From: Cladophialophora immunda
Lineage: Eukaryota > Ascomycota > Eurotiomycetes > Chaetothyriales > Herpotrichiellaceae
Length of the DNA: 64,000 nucleotides
Direction of reading: 5' to 3'
Assembly: GCF_000835495.1 (NCBI RefSeq)
Contig: NW_015622542.1
Span: 6,819,936-6,883,935 of the forward strand
This document shows, one piece after another, positions 10,696-20,788 of the stretch. Below the pieces are notes generated by a model that searched no databases, had not been told where the DNA came from, and saw nothing but the letters and a program-made list of their open reading frames with translations. Both the position numbers and the translations under genes were made by a program. The stretch's first letter is position 1, and every line of letters begins with the position of its first letter.

Positions 10696-12226
10696 ATGCC
10701 ATTCGCAGCCATGGGGGGTCGCGGGCGTATTTCTCGGAAGTCGTCGATTATTTGGCCGCCAGCAGCAACGGCCCCGACAACAGCTTCTTCACGATTGAAT
10801 CTAAATCCGTCGATTTGCCCGTGGTGTCGGACGAAATCACAATACCCAAGATCAGCTTCACATGCTCTCCAGTCGCAGTCGAGGCGTCACTTCTCGAGCT
10901 CCTCCCCTCAGTCGTCATGGGCCGCCGCCGTCCAAAAGATCCAGAGCACCGTCGCCGAGGTCCTCCCCTCCTCTGCCCGACAATCCACTGGTAATATCAC
11001 CATTGATCCTCTCAAGATTGTCGCGAAAGAATTAAAATTCCTCAACAAGAACATCCGCCAGTTGCTTGGATCGGGACACCCGATACTAGACACGGTTGCA
11101 AAGTACTATACGCAGAGCGAAGGGAAGCATGTTAGGCCACTGCTCGTGCTGCTGATGTCGAGGGCGACTGCTTTTGCTGCTAAGCAGCCGCGGCCTAGAT
11201 ATGATGTTCAACATACTTTGTCCAGAAACGCCATTGACACGCCGATCACGAGCCCGTCCGTGCTTCTTGACAAAAATCCAGACAAAGACCTACAGAATTA
11301 TGCCTCTGCCGTGTCGCCATTGACGGATACCTCAAACGAAACGGAGTTCGCCTTTCCCAATGATGCCGCAATCCTGCCCTCGCAGCGACGACTGGCAGAG
11401 ATTACGGAACTCATCCATACCGCTTCCCTTCTCCACGATGATGTGATCGACCACTCGACCACTCGCCGCTCCGCACCCTCCGCAAACACCACATTCGGGA
11501 ACAAAATGGCTGTGCTTGCGGGTGATTTTATGCTCGGGCGTGCCTCTGTCGCCCTCGCTCGATTACGGGACCCCGAAGTCACGGAGTTGCTTGCAACAGT
11601 AATTGCGAATCTGGTGGAAGGCGAATTCATGCAACTGAAGAACACTGCGAGTGACGAGAAGAACCCCAACTGGAGCGAGCAGACCATATCTTACTATCTA
11701 CAAAAGACATACCTGAAATCTGCAAGCCTGATCAGTAAAAGTTGCCGTGCAGCGGCGTTGCTCGGACAGTGCGCCCCAAATGTGGTCGAGGCTGCATACC
11801 AGTATGGGAAAAACCTGGGACTCGCGTTTCAGCTTGTGGACGACATGTTGGATTACACGATATCTGGAACCGAATTGGGGAAACCGGCCGGTGCGGACTT
11901 GGAGCTGGGGTTGGCGACGGCGCCGCTGTTATTTGCATGGAGGAATAGGCCGGAGTTGGGGTTGTTAGTGGGCAGGAAGTTCTCAAAAGAGGGTGATGTG
12001 CAGAAGGTGAATTCCATTTGATTCCTTTATGTTGTTATTATCTTGAGCTGACATCCATCTACAGGCAAGGGACATTGTATCGCAGAGCGACGGTCTCGAG
12101 CAGACTCGCGCCCTGGCTCAGGAATATGCCGACAAGGCTGTTTCCTCAATCAGTGCGTTTCCACCCGGCGAGGCCAAGGATGGCTTAGAGGAGATGTGTA
12201 TAAAGGTTATGAAGCGTCGAAAGTGA
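10696..12226 (+). CDS. COQ1: Mitochondrial polyprenyl diphosphate synthase (ubiquinone side chain), 490 aa
   Basis: Makes the long prenyl tail of ubiquinone in the mitochondrial matrix. Exon 1 is 10696-12006 and exon 2 is 12065-12226, with a 58-nt intron (GTGAAT...ACAG). The first 75 residues are basic and Ser-rich with no acidic cluster (RISRKSS, SQSRRHFSSSS), a probable presequence. The core starts at DPLKIVAKELKFL; GKHVRPLLVLLMS binds isopentenyl diphosphate. The first Asp-rich motif is in LLHDDVIDHSTTRR (near residue 247) and the second in LAFQLVDDMLDY (near 380). A loop of about 70 residues between helices 2 and 3 is longer than in bacterial enzymes, as in other fungal Coq1. Exon 2 adds ARDIVSQSDGLEQTRALAQE and a basic end (KRRK). 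An internal start at Met6 is possible. Confidence 0.95.
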
Positions 12227-12713
12227 GCACAAGACATGTTTCGGATAGCTCTACTTCCACTGTACCATACATCTACTCAGATGATCCCAAAATGTACAAG
12301 TTTTGATCAACATGATGGTTATACCTGGACAGTACCTGGGTTATTGCTCGGCGACTTTTCTGCTGAAGAGATAGCAGTTCCGGGCAAAGTCATCACGCAT
12401 TTCTTCCGCTGAATGCAGCGAGTGAGAATTTGAACAGCTGGCGCTTTCGACAGTCGCCGACTTGCTGAGAAAAAGGGCGGTGATACAGAGGACTTCGCCA
12501 ACGTCGTGAGAAGGCGCCCACCCTCTGATTCGTCCGCAACCCTTCAGCAGCTGCAGCCCAATGCGCCTTGCCCAGCATCGCCGCACTTGCGCCTTCAAAG
12601 TCACCTCGCATTTATTCACTGTCTCCCGACTCCCTCTCGATTGCTCTTCAATGTTTCTCTGTGTCTTCGTCTGATCTCGCCACTGTCGAAAACTTGCAGC
12701 TGATATCGGTGCA
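12227..12713. other. 487 bp intergenic
   Basis: Between COQ1 and the NLR-like gene. C/T-rich in its last 150 bp (about 12570-12690), consistent with a leader for the downstream gene. Confidence 0.35.
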
Positions 12714-15700
12714 ATGGATCCTGCTTCAGCGGCGGTTGCGTTCATCGGATTCGCCGCCAGCCTTGCGACGCTTGCTGGCCTTGTGGTCGAGTCCATCCAG
12801 ACCCTCACCGAGCTTCGCGGCAGACTCGGTCGTGCTCCTGAAGAGCTCAAGAGGCTGCTGTCCGTCCTCCGGCAGCACGAGTTGATCCTCGTTGACGTGA
12901 GAGAGCGCGCCAACAATTTTGCGGCTGAGGAATTTTCCAATGAACTGCGACAGTTTTGGCAGGAAAACAATGCACAGATGACAGCAGACTATGCACAGTT
13001 GACAGAACAGGTGAAAAAGATAGAAATGTTCTTTCAGGGAACATCCATGACAAAAAAATACATACGAGCTCGAGTCCAGAACGCCTTCCGTTCCCCAGAG
13101 GTTCAGGAATTGGAAACACGTCTACGAGGCAGTTTGAGCAAATTCGATACGGTGCTCTCGATGATCATTGAGTACGTACTTGAGGATAGCGTACCAGAAA
13201 TCGCACTAACACAGATGCTTTAACAGAAGCCGACTTCGAAAACAGAGCGATGTGCTTGATACCATCTCTCACCGTGTGATCTCCAATTATGCGACTCATC
13301 AGCAGGAACTCCATAGTATTCACTTGTCCACGTCCAGGACGGAAACTTATCTCTCACAACAAGCTGTCCAGCTTAGTGGAATACAACACCGGCTACATTT
13401 TATCTCTCCTCGGTTGAAGAAGGTCCCTGCTGGTAGCAATTACCTATTTCGAGAATGCAACTTCGAAGCTCCTAGCCTCAATCAAGGTTGTCATCAAGCT
13501 CAAAGGCAATGGTCCCAAGTCCCGAGATCCGCTAGGCTTCTGTTGGCCGGGACAGGACGCATGTGCCTCACCCGTCGCTACTGGTTTGGATGTCTGGGAG
13601 TTAGCGTGACTTGCGATACAGTCCGACAAGATCGACACACGTCAGAAACGTTCCAGGACCGCACACACGTCGAATTCACTTATATTCCTCCGGTTTGGCT
13701 TTCGGATATGTGTATTTTCGTCTCATTGACGCCTTCAGCACCTCTCCAGATGCAGAGATTTTGCGTCAATCAAGACCCGAGACTTGTCAATTGCTTAGGC
13801 TCCCGTGACGTTCAGGGTCTACACCAGATGTTCGCTCAGGGACTAGCCCATCCCCTCGACCTTATATCGCCTGATCATTATCCAAAGCTGTACAGTTTCT
13901 GCTCGCCAGATAGTTCGCAGCTGGAAGTAAAATCGTTCTTAGAGGTAAGTGTGATGTTATGGGTTCTAGAACCGCCATCTTGACATCGAGCAGATTTTTC
14001 TCTGTGAAAGCGTCTTCGACGTGGAGGGAGGATATCATACACAATGCTCGTGGCCTAGGCTGTGCCGTTTGATGCTTGATAACATGGGTTCATGCAGGAC
14101 GTATAGTGACCAGGCTATGCAGTAAGTGGACAATGACATGCCTTGCAGTGACGCTAACACGATCAAGAATGCTTGCATTCCTTATGGAGAACCAGGCGTA
14201 TGAGAAAAGAGAAGTCATCGACATGATCATCGACCGAGGGGTCGATCTTGCATACGTGTTGAATTGTTCGCCGTGCAATGGACATACTATCCTCCTGATT
14301 CTCTACGCCGCTGGGCCCAGAGCCTTTGCCCATGACTTTGTGCATCGACATCTTGGTCTATTGGAGTATTATGAGATGACTCCGGAAAATTCCTGGCTTC
14401 TTCGAACGATCGCCCGAGCAGAGCCAGGGTTTCGTTCCAAACTGATTCGCGAATGTGAAGACATGTGTACTCCGACTTGCGGCGACAGGACTAAGAGAGC
14501 TGGGCCAGACTTCAGTATCCAGACACAGTTGAAAGATATGCGCTTGGCAGACTTAGAGGAGCGTGATCTCTATCTGTCGGCCCTATGTGCGGGAGGAACT
14601 GCTGCAGAACTCGACAGCCTCCTGTTGTATCAAAGCGAGCTTCCCGAACTTGACCCCAACCACGATAACGGCAAGTGTCTTCGCCGCTACCTCGAGATAT
14701 CTGCCTGCTTTGGGAATTGTGCCGTATTCAGACGCCTGATCGAGGCGGGTGCCGACGTCACCACCGACCAGGACAGACTGTGGATGTCGGCAATGGGGTG
14801 GGAGAGGGTTGTTGCCTATTTCAACAACTCTGATGATTGGGTCAAGTTACGATCTGACATGTTGGGAATCCTCGTGTTGGATGCATCGCCGGTGCTTGCT
14901 TCATGTTCACCGTCTTGGATCCCCCATGTAAGCGATGTAGCTGCACATCGAGCTAGTCACTGGCTGTCGGAGCGCCAAAGTCGCACAGAAGGCACGTCCA
15001 GCGCCGGAATCCGACGGAGTTTCATATGGGACACATCCTTCCCGATCCCAATAATAAGGAGTCAATATTGCTGTGGAAGACCAAAACTCACTCTGGGAAG
15101 GGACTCTTCGCCATGGGCAGGGTTAGGGGCTTGCTTGGGCGCAGCTATCCTTCACGGTGATCAACAAATCCTTGATACCGTACTAGCTGAGGTCCCTGAT
15201 CTCGAATGGGAGGATGGTTCTGGCTTGACTCCACTGATGATGGCCATTATCTTACGATCATTCGAATCCGCCAGGAAGTTGCTGGTACATGGCGCCGATG
15301 CGGAGGGCATCAAGTCCTGCGGATTCTCGGCCAGGCAATTGATCATAACATTGAGAGGGGTGTGTGAAGAAGTCGAGGCGGCACATGGCGTTGACCACAT
15401 GTGCAAAGTTAATTGCCAAATATGCAACGACCACATGGAGCGCATGGGTAAAGAACTTGGTTGGCGTGTGGACCAGTTCTTCCGATACTCCTTCTGGTCG
15501 GATAGAGATAAGAGAGGCACCTTCAAGGAGTTCAATGATGCCATTCAGATGCTGGGATTCGATGACTGTGGGCAAGAGCAAAGACAGGTTGACGCGATTA
15601 TCCAGGACGTTCCGGAGATACTGAGTAAGTTTCCCTCTTCTATATTCATGTTCATGTACTCATTTGTCTTCAGAGAATGTGGATCCAGGATCAGAACCAA

Positions 15701-16002
15701 AGCCCATCACAATACGTCTTCTGGTCATCCTTGGATACGTTGTTGGCATTCTCGCTCACATTGGCTACGACACCTGGGACTCTTTCAGCTGGATCTCACA
15801 GATACCTCTCTCGGCGCTGAGGATGGTGGGCTTATTGCTGCTGGCGCTGCTTTGCACCTGGGTGTGGAGGATGTTAGTGAGGTGCTGGTCTTCATTTACA
15901 TCCGGCGAGATATGGTTCACAACTACTATGGGTGTGGCGATACTCGTTTGGACAAGATATCGCCCAACAATTGGGTTTCGGCTCTCCAACAGCAAACCTT
16001 AG
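12714..16002 (+). CDS. NLR-like protein: fungal N-terminal domain, ankyrin region, membrane tail, 1029 aa
   Basis: Five exons fit: 12714-13171, 13227-13944, 13994-14121, 14168-15624 and 15674-16002 (introns 55, 49, 46 and 49 nt; all phases agree). The N-terminus (MDPASAAVAFIGFAASLATL, then LRGRLGRAPEELKRLLSVL) is the fungal N-terminal domain found at the front of many NACHT/ankyrin proteins, predicted all-helical. The middle region is weakly similar to anything I know. Ankyrin-like repeats appear in exon 4: CFGNCAVFRRLIEAGADVTT, then LTPLMMAIILRSFESARKLL and VHGADAEGI. A Cys/His cluster, HMCKVNCQICNDHM, follows and might bind metal. Exon 5 encodes up to three hydrophobic helices (ILGYVVGILAHIGY; MVGLLLLALLCTWVW; IWFTTTMGVAILVW). 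There is no P-loop, so it is not a full STAND ATPase. A role in non-self recognition is only an inference from domain company. Confidence 0.72.
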
Positions 16003-16810
16003 GTGGCTAGAGACCATAGCAGCCTTCTGGACACACATCGGAAATCTTCTAGCCTTGCAGCAGTGCTGAGGTGTTCGTACTCTGGGATAGATGCTCTGAA
16101 CTGGGTCTCTCTCGGAATTCCTGCGTCGTGGGGTAGGTTATGGCTGGGCGGTATCTATCGGCGTGCTCATTCCACTCAGCTCAGCCTGTGCTCGATGCCT
16201 GCACCATTCGAGCGTTTTTCAGTCCTATATCGATCCTCAGCCTGGTGTTTAGTCTGGTTTCTCAGAAGACAGCAGCGTATGGCATGATCTGCTCGGCTCA
16301 TATGTTTCTTTTCTGGAACCTCTCTGTGAGCCTATCTTGTAAGCATATCATGACAACTGGACCTCCCCCAAGCCCCCAGCCAGGAAGCCGAGATCCGCGA
16401 GAATCGAAGATCCTCTCAGCTAACCGTCGAATACAGGCGACAACGTGGAGATTGGGGAAGCGGAGAAGCCGCGAGACGGGATGATGCTTTTTAAGGCCAC
16501 CTACAGCCATGCATGCTGTTGAAGCAGCTCAATGCCAGTGGCACGCAGCTTCTCCAGTCAATGTCCCGGACGGCAATTTAGCCCTCAATCTAAGCCTTGC
16601 AGATCCAGCTATGTCTCGCTTCCAATTGGATAACCGACAGGGCTGCCAGCCCGCAGCTCGTTCAGTGACATTGTTTGCAGTGAAGGCCCTAACTTTCGTC
16701 CTGCTCCCCACCCGATCGACATAAATACGAAGGACTTGGAGGACTTGGAAAGCCGGAGGTCTGCGAGAGACTAATTCTTCATTCAATGTATTGCCTGTCC
16801 ACGGCGACTT
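16003..16810. other. 808 bp intergenic
   Basis: Short frames only. A TATA-like ATAAATA lies near 16722, about 90 bp upstream of the first ATG of the next gene. Nothing else recognised. Confidence 0.35.
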
Positions 16811-18715
16811 ATGCTGCTGGAGGCTTCTATAATCGATCTATACCTACCTACCTCCACAGTTCAGCCCGCATCAGGTTCACGTCCTGGATCCTTCCACACG
16901 CGACGTCCGGCCCAGAGACTTTTTGAGCTGCAAATGCCCGAAATGAAAATGATCTCAAGTCCAACAGCAACAATGACAGCATCAGAGAGATTACCAGCTC
17001 TCATGTCCATCATCGACCTTCGGGGCTCTGCCACCGGGTCTGGACTGTGTGCCCATCCCCGGAACAGGAAACGAAGATGGCATTCGAAAGTAATGACCGG
17101 CTGTCTTCGATGTAAACAGCGGCGCATAAAATGCACGGAAGAGCGGCCAGACTGTGCTCGATGCAGCAAACTGGGTCTCCCATGTCCAGGTTACAAGGTC
17201 CCTGTGGCACGCATCTTCGAATACCAACCACGGTCGGCTCTCCAGTTCGATTCCGAGTTGGACAAAAGAAGGTACGAATACTTTGTCGAAGTCGGAAGTA
17301 CGATCCTGGCGACATTCCAGTTGAACTCGATGCCCTTCTGGACACGGCTAGCACCACAGCTAGGCCTCCGCCATGCTGCTGTTCGACACGGCCTGACTGC
17401 GTTGGGCGCCCTCCAGGCCCCGTTCCACAACATCACGTTGGCCGAAACGCAGGCACAAGGGCGTCCCGAGATCTCTGCGCTCGCCATGTCGCATACGCAC
17501 AAGGCAATGCACATGGTTCGCACTGCTGACCCTGTCACATTGCCGATTGAAGTGTCCTTGACCTGTTGCTTGTTGTTTCTGGCCATGCAGTTCTGGATTG
17601 AGAAGACCTCGTCAGCCACCATGCACATCATGGCGGCATATCGTATCCTGCAAGAGAAGTTTGGCACCGACTCATCTTTATGGGCTAAAAGCCGAGGCAT
17701 GCCCAGTGATTTTGCCGCAACTTTTATTCCCTCACTGAACGAGCTCATCAACCATGCCTGCGCTTTTTCCGACGACTTTCCCCCGTCCGGATCTGGCATT
17801 CCAGAAGACTATCATCTTGACTATGATGTGAGGCAGATATGCAGCATTTCAGATGCGAATGGCGCTCTTGATGCCATCGATCGGCTTCTCAAATGCGTTT
17901 TGAGGGCAGCCTCGACGTCCGGCATTCCACAATCACTCGAAAAGACGATTGCTTCGGCGTTTGACTGTCTGGATCGCAAAATACAGGGACTGCACGATAC
18001 CAATGTCCTGCCAGGAGATGGATTTGACTATACCCACCACTGTCTTCACATCCGAGTGGCCAACGTTATGTTTTTGACAATTGGGCGGCCCGATGAGGCC
18101 GGTTTTGACGCATTCCATACCGATTTCAGTCTCATCGTCGGCTGCTGCAGGAGAATGATCAATCTGAATGCAGCCGATCCCCGAAGGAAGCAGAGCGTGC
18201 TGAGTCCAAGTCTCGGGGTCCTATCTCCTTTGTTTTTTGTGGCGACGCGCTGTCGAGAACCGAGGTTGCGCCGCGAAGCACTCGCCCTGTTGCACGAAGC
18301 AGGTGTGAGTGAGAGGGGCTGGACAAGTTGCATGGCCTTTGCACTTGCCAGTTTCGTGGTTCAGGAGGAAGAGACTGTCCTCAATGATCTTCCGGTTGAA
18401 GATGAGTCCGCGGATCGTATCCGTCGCCGGATCAGATTACAAGATATTCACGTCTGCAATCAATCGCGCAAGGCAAACATCACATACTTGGTATTCGAAC
18501 AGGGCTGCCAAGACACAGGGCTCTTATCCCCTGCCATGTCTACTCCAGAGTCCGGCTTAAAAGGTATTGTTCAATGCAAGGCAAGCATACCTTACCCGTC
18601 ACACCCATCCGTCGAGATTGATGGTGTGACCTGTCAGATGCCTCGGAAAGTGCTTCGGGCATGTGGCTACTCGAGCATCACGCTCTTCAGACAACGGTTG
18701 AAATGCCATTGCTAG
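16811..18715 (+). CDS. Zn2Cys6 fungal transcription factor, up to 634 aa
   Basis: A predicted sequence-specific nuclear regulator, without a visible intron. The binuclear zinc cluster is complete: CLRCKQRRIKC, then CARCSKLGLPC, preceded by the usual basic run (RNRKRRWHSKVMTG). It sits near residues 97-123. The rest is the C-terminal regulatory region typical of the class whose cluster is followed by PGYK and a stretch such as LDKRRYEYFVEVGST. I recognise no pathway-specific relative. The first ATG (16811) gives about 95 residues before the cluster; Met at 16934 or later is an equally likely start, since proteins of this type often begin 20 to 60 residues before it. The PhzF-family gene lies 600 bp downstream in the same direction, and a CCG/CGG palindrome lies between them. 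Confidence 0.88.
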   Translation: MLLEASIIDLYLPTSTVQPASGSRPGSFHTRRPAQRLFELQMPEMKMISSPTATMTASERLPALMSIIDLRGSATGSGLCAHPRNRKRRWHSKVMTGCLRCKQRRIKCTEERPDCARCSKLGLPCPGYKVPVARIFEYQPRSALQFDSELDKRRYEYFVEVGSTILATFQLNSMPFWTRLAPQLGLRHAAVRHGLTALGALQAPFHNITLAETQAQGRPEISALAMSHTHKAMHMVRTADPVTLPIEVSLTCCLLFLAMQFWIEKTSSATMHIMAAYRILQEKFGTDSSLWAKSRGMPSDFAATFIPSLNELINHACAFSDDFPPSGSGIPEDYHLDYDVRQICSISDANGALDAIDRLLKCVLRAASTSGIPQSLEKTIASAFDCLDRKIQGLHDTNVLPGDGFDYTHHCLHIRVANVMFLTIGRPDEAGFDAFHTDFSLIVGCCRRMINLNAADPRRKQSVLSPSLGVLSPLFFVATRCREPRLRREALALLHEAGVSERGWTSCMAFALASFVVQEEETVLNDLPVEDESADRIRRRIRLQDIHVCNQSRKANITYLVFEQGCQDTGLLSPAMSTPESGLKGIVQCKASIPYPSHPSVEIDGVTCQMPRKVLRACGYSSITLFRQRLKCHC

Positions 18716-19314
18716 TGCGGAGAACCATTGAATATGGGTACAGAAGGACAGGTTGCGGCGTGAAGTTCCCTGTTATGCTGCGCGGCCTCGAGCTGAATGC
18801 GTAGGTATGTCTGCGAGGGTAGGGGAAGTGGGTAGTGTTCACAGGAGCACTGATAACACCTTTCAGATGTGAAAGCCGGGCTCACAGGCTCTTGATACGC
18901 CGCACGGGGAAGTTGTTTAACCATTGCTGAAGACATATTGTGTCTACATCCGGAAATGAAGACAGCGAGATAGCCAGATTTTGTGACAATTCGACTTAAC
19001 ACTCACTAAACGGATCGTGGAAAGTCTGCCGAGTATGTTCCGCGGAACAACATTTTCCCGATGCGCCAACCCTCGTCTTCCGAAAGTGATTCAAGCTGAT
19101 GTCGTACTTGTGATCAACGTAGACCGCTTTATCGGAGTGCCAGATCTGACTCTGAAACCTGCGACTGAAGGACATTCATATATCAGATCATGACCGAGCT
19201 TGCCGAACCGCACGGAACACGACAAGAGCAAGGGAGATAACGTCTTCACCGAGCGATCGACGGCCTTACTTTTCGACCCAGCGACTACTACTCACACCGA
19301 CCAACCAAAAGAAA
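18716..19314. promoter_or_regulatory. Upstream region of the PhzF-family gene
   Basis: 599 bp between the Zn2Cys6 factor and the PhzF-family gene. Apart from the palindrome annotated separately, nothing is recognised. Confidence 0.4.
19036..19049. promoter_or_regulatory. Perfect 14-bp palindrome TGTTCCGCGGAACA
   Basis: Reads identically on both strands. Its core TTCCGCGGAA is two CCG half-sites with no spacer, the arrangement bound by yeast Pdr1/Pdr3 (pleiotropic drug response element). It lies 266 bp upstream of the PhzF-family start codon and 320 bp downstream of a Zn2Cys6 factor gene, a class that binds CCG/CGG half-sites. Binding by that neighbour is an inference. Confidence 0.5.
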
Positions 19315-20788
19315 ATGGCGTCGGGCCCGCATACCTTCGTGACCATGGTGGTATGTCTCATCTGTACGCTTTGTCGAGTATTCTAGCGTTGTCGACTCTT
19401 TGTTTGGCGTACTGCTGCGATCAAGATGACAGTGCCGGGCCGTTGGACGCATCTCTCAAGTTGAAGGGCCCATGCGTATCATTTACTCGTCTTCAAGTTC
19501 ATGCCAATTGGTGCCTGCTGCTGCTTCCGCGATGCTTCCCCTGCTTGCTATATCCGCGCGCCTCCCTGCTGTCCAATGTCAGAGCCTCAGATATTGATGA
19601 GAGCCGTCCGATTCTAGGTCTTTTCCCCGGAAAAATTCCAGGGCAATCCCTTGGCTGTCGTTTCCGTGCATGGGCATGCGCTCTCCCAGAAACGCAAGGC
19701 TCAAATCGCAAAGGAGTTCAAGTTCTCCGAGACAGCCTTTTTGCATGACGCTCCGGGGCCCGGTCATCCCCGGCTGCTGGAAATCTTCACGGAGACTGGA
19801 GAGGAGTTGCCTTTCGCGGGCCATCCTGTGAGTCTCCCAGTGCGGGAGCTGTCGTGGGTGAAGATAAGACAGGGCTGACTAGCTTTGCAGGTCATCGGAG
19901 CAGCGTATTATGTGCGTCCACCATGGCCCTGTGCAGAGAGAAAAGAAGCTGACCATATTTCGCCAGATATTCAGCTATCTCGAGAGAATGCACTACGGCG
20001 GCCCGGCTGACCGAGACACCCAAAAGCAGACCGCCGTGCTTCTGACAAAGGCTGGCAGAATACCTATCTTTTTCAACCCCTACCGTCAAGTAGCCGCTTG
20101 CGCAGTTCCCTTCAGCTATCACATCCACGCCCATCGTGTTCCGATCGAGAAGATCATCTCCACGCAGCCCCATATCCAAATTGTCCCGACAATCGACAAG
20201 GAAAAGGACAAGACGTTTCCTCTCGTCTCGATTGTCAAGGGCATGACTTTCGTCCTCGTCGACCTCACTGACAATGCTGAGATCTTCGGTGCCCTGCAGG
20301 GGGGAAAGTCCCCAGAAGCCGAGCTGGATGCTGAGTGGTCACCGAGCTTTGTGGGATGTATGTATTACAAAGTCCTAGCAAAGAATGAACAGCCTGGCGA
20401 ACCAGCTATTCACAATGTCCAAGCGAGGATGATTTCTCATGGCATTGAGGATCCGGGAACGGGGAGTGCGTGTTGCGCTCTGGCTTGTTATTTGGCGTTG
20501 AACGATGCTGGCTCTCCGTCGGAGCCTAAGAAACCTGCCGAGGAAGCAACGGACAAGGGAACAGCGGATTCCGAACTCGCAAAGAAGACGGAGGAGCTCA
20601 AGGTAGGAGAGGCAAAGAATGAGAGGAAAGTATTTGGCATTCAACAGGGAGCAGAGATGGGGAGGTTGTGCACCATCGCGGTCGAGGTGGACGTCAAGAC
20701 CGATGCGCACGGGAAGAGAAGCATCGCGAATGTGATTTTGTCGGGGAGGGCTAACTTGCATCTGAAAGGGGAAATTCTGGGTTTCTAA
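19315..20788 (+). CDS. PhzF-family isomerase/epimerase-like protein, 362 aa
   Basis: Exons are 19315-19350, 19618-19827, 19891-19911 and 19967-20788. Splicing rebuilds the family start: HTFVTM, then VFSPEKFQGNPLAVVSV, and later FKFSETAFLHD with the Glu that acts as general acid/base in PhzF. GEELPFAGHP is followed across an intron by VIGAAYY. In the second half, GHEDPG-type residues appear as SHGIEDPGTGSACCALACYL. Exon 3 is only 21 nt (7 codons) and intron 1 is 267 nt, long for this window. A charged insert of about 50 residues (EPKKPAEEATDK to AKNERK) interrupts the C-terminal domain. The substrate is unknown: members range from phenazine biosynthesis to uncharacterised housekeeping enzymes, and this is not evidence of phenazine production. 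Confidence 0.82.

Noticed and set aside
12341..12970. 209-codon minus-strand frame overlapping the start of the NLR-like gene
   Set aside because: It is opposite the conserved N-terminal domain and has no motif of its own.
19315..20788. Phenazine biosynthesis
   Set aside because: PhzF-like proteins are widespread and no other phenazine gene is nearby.
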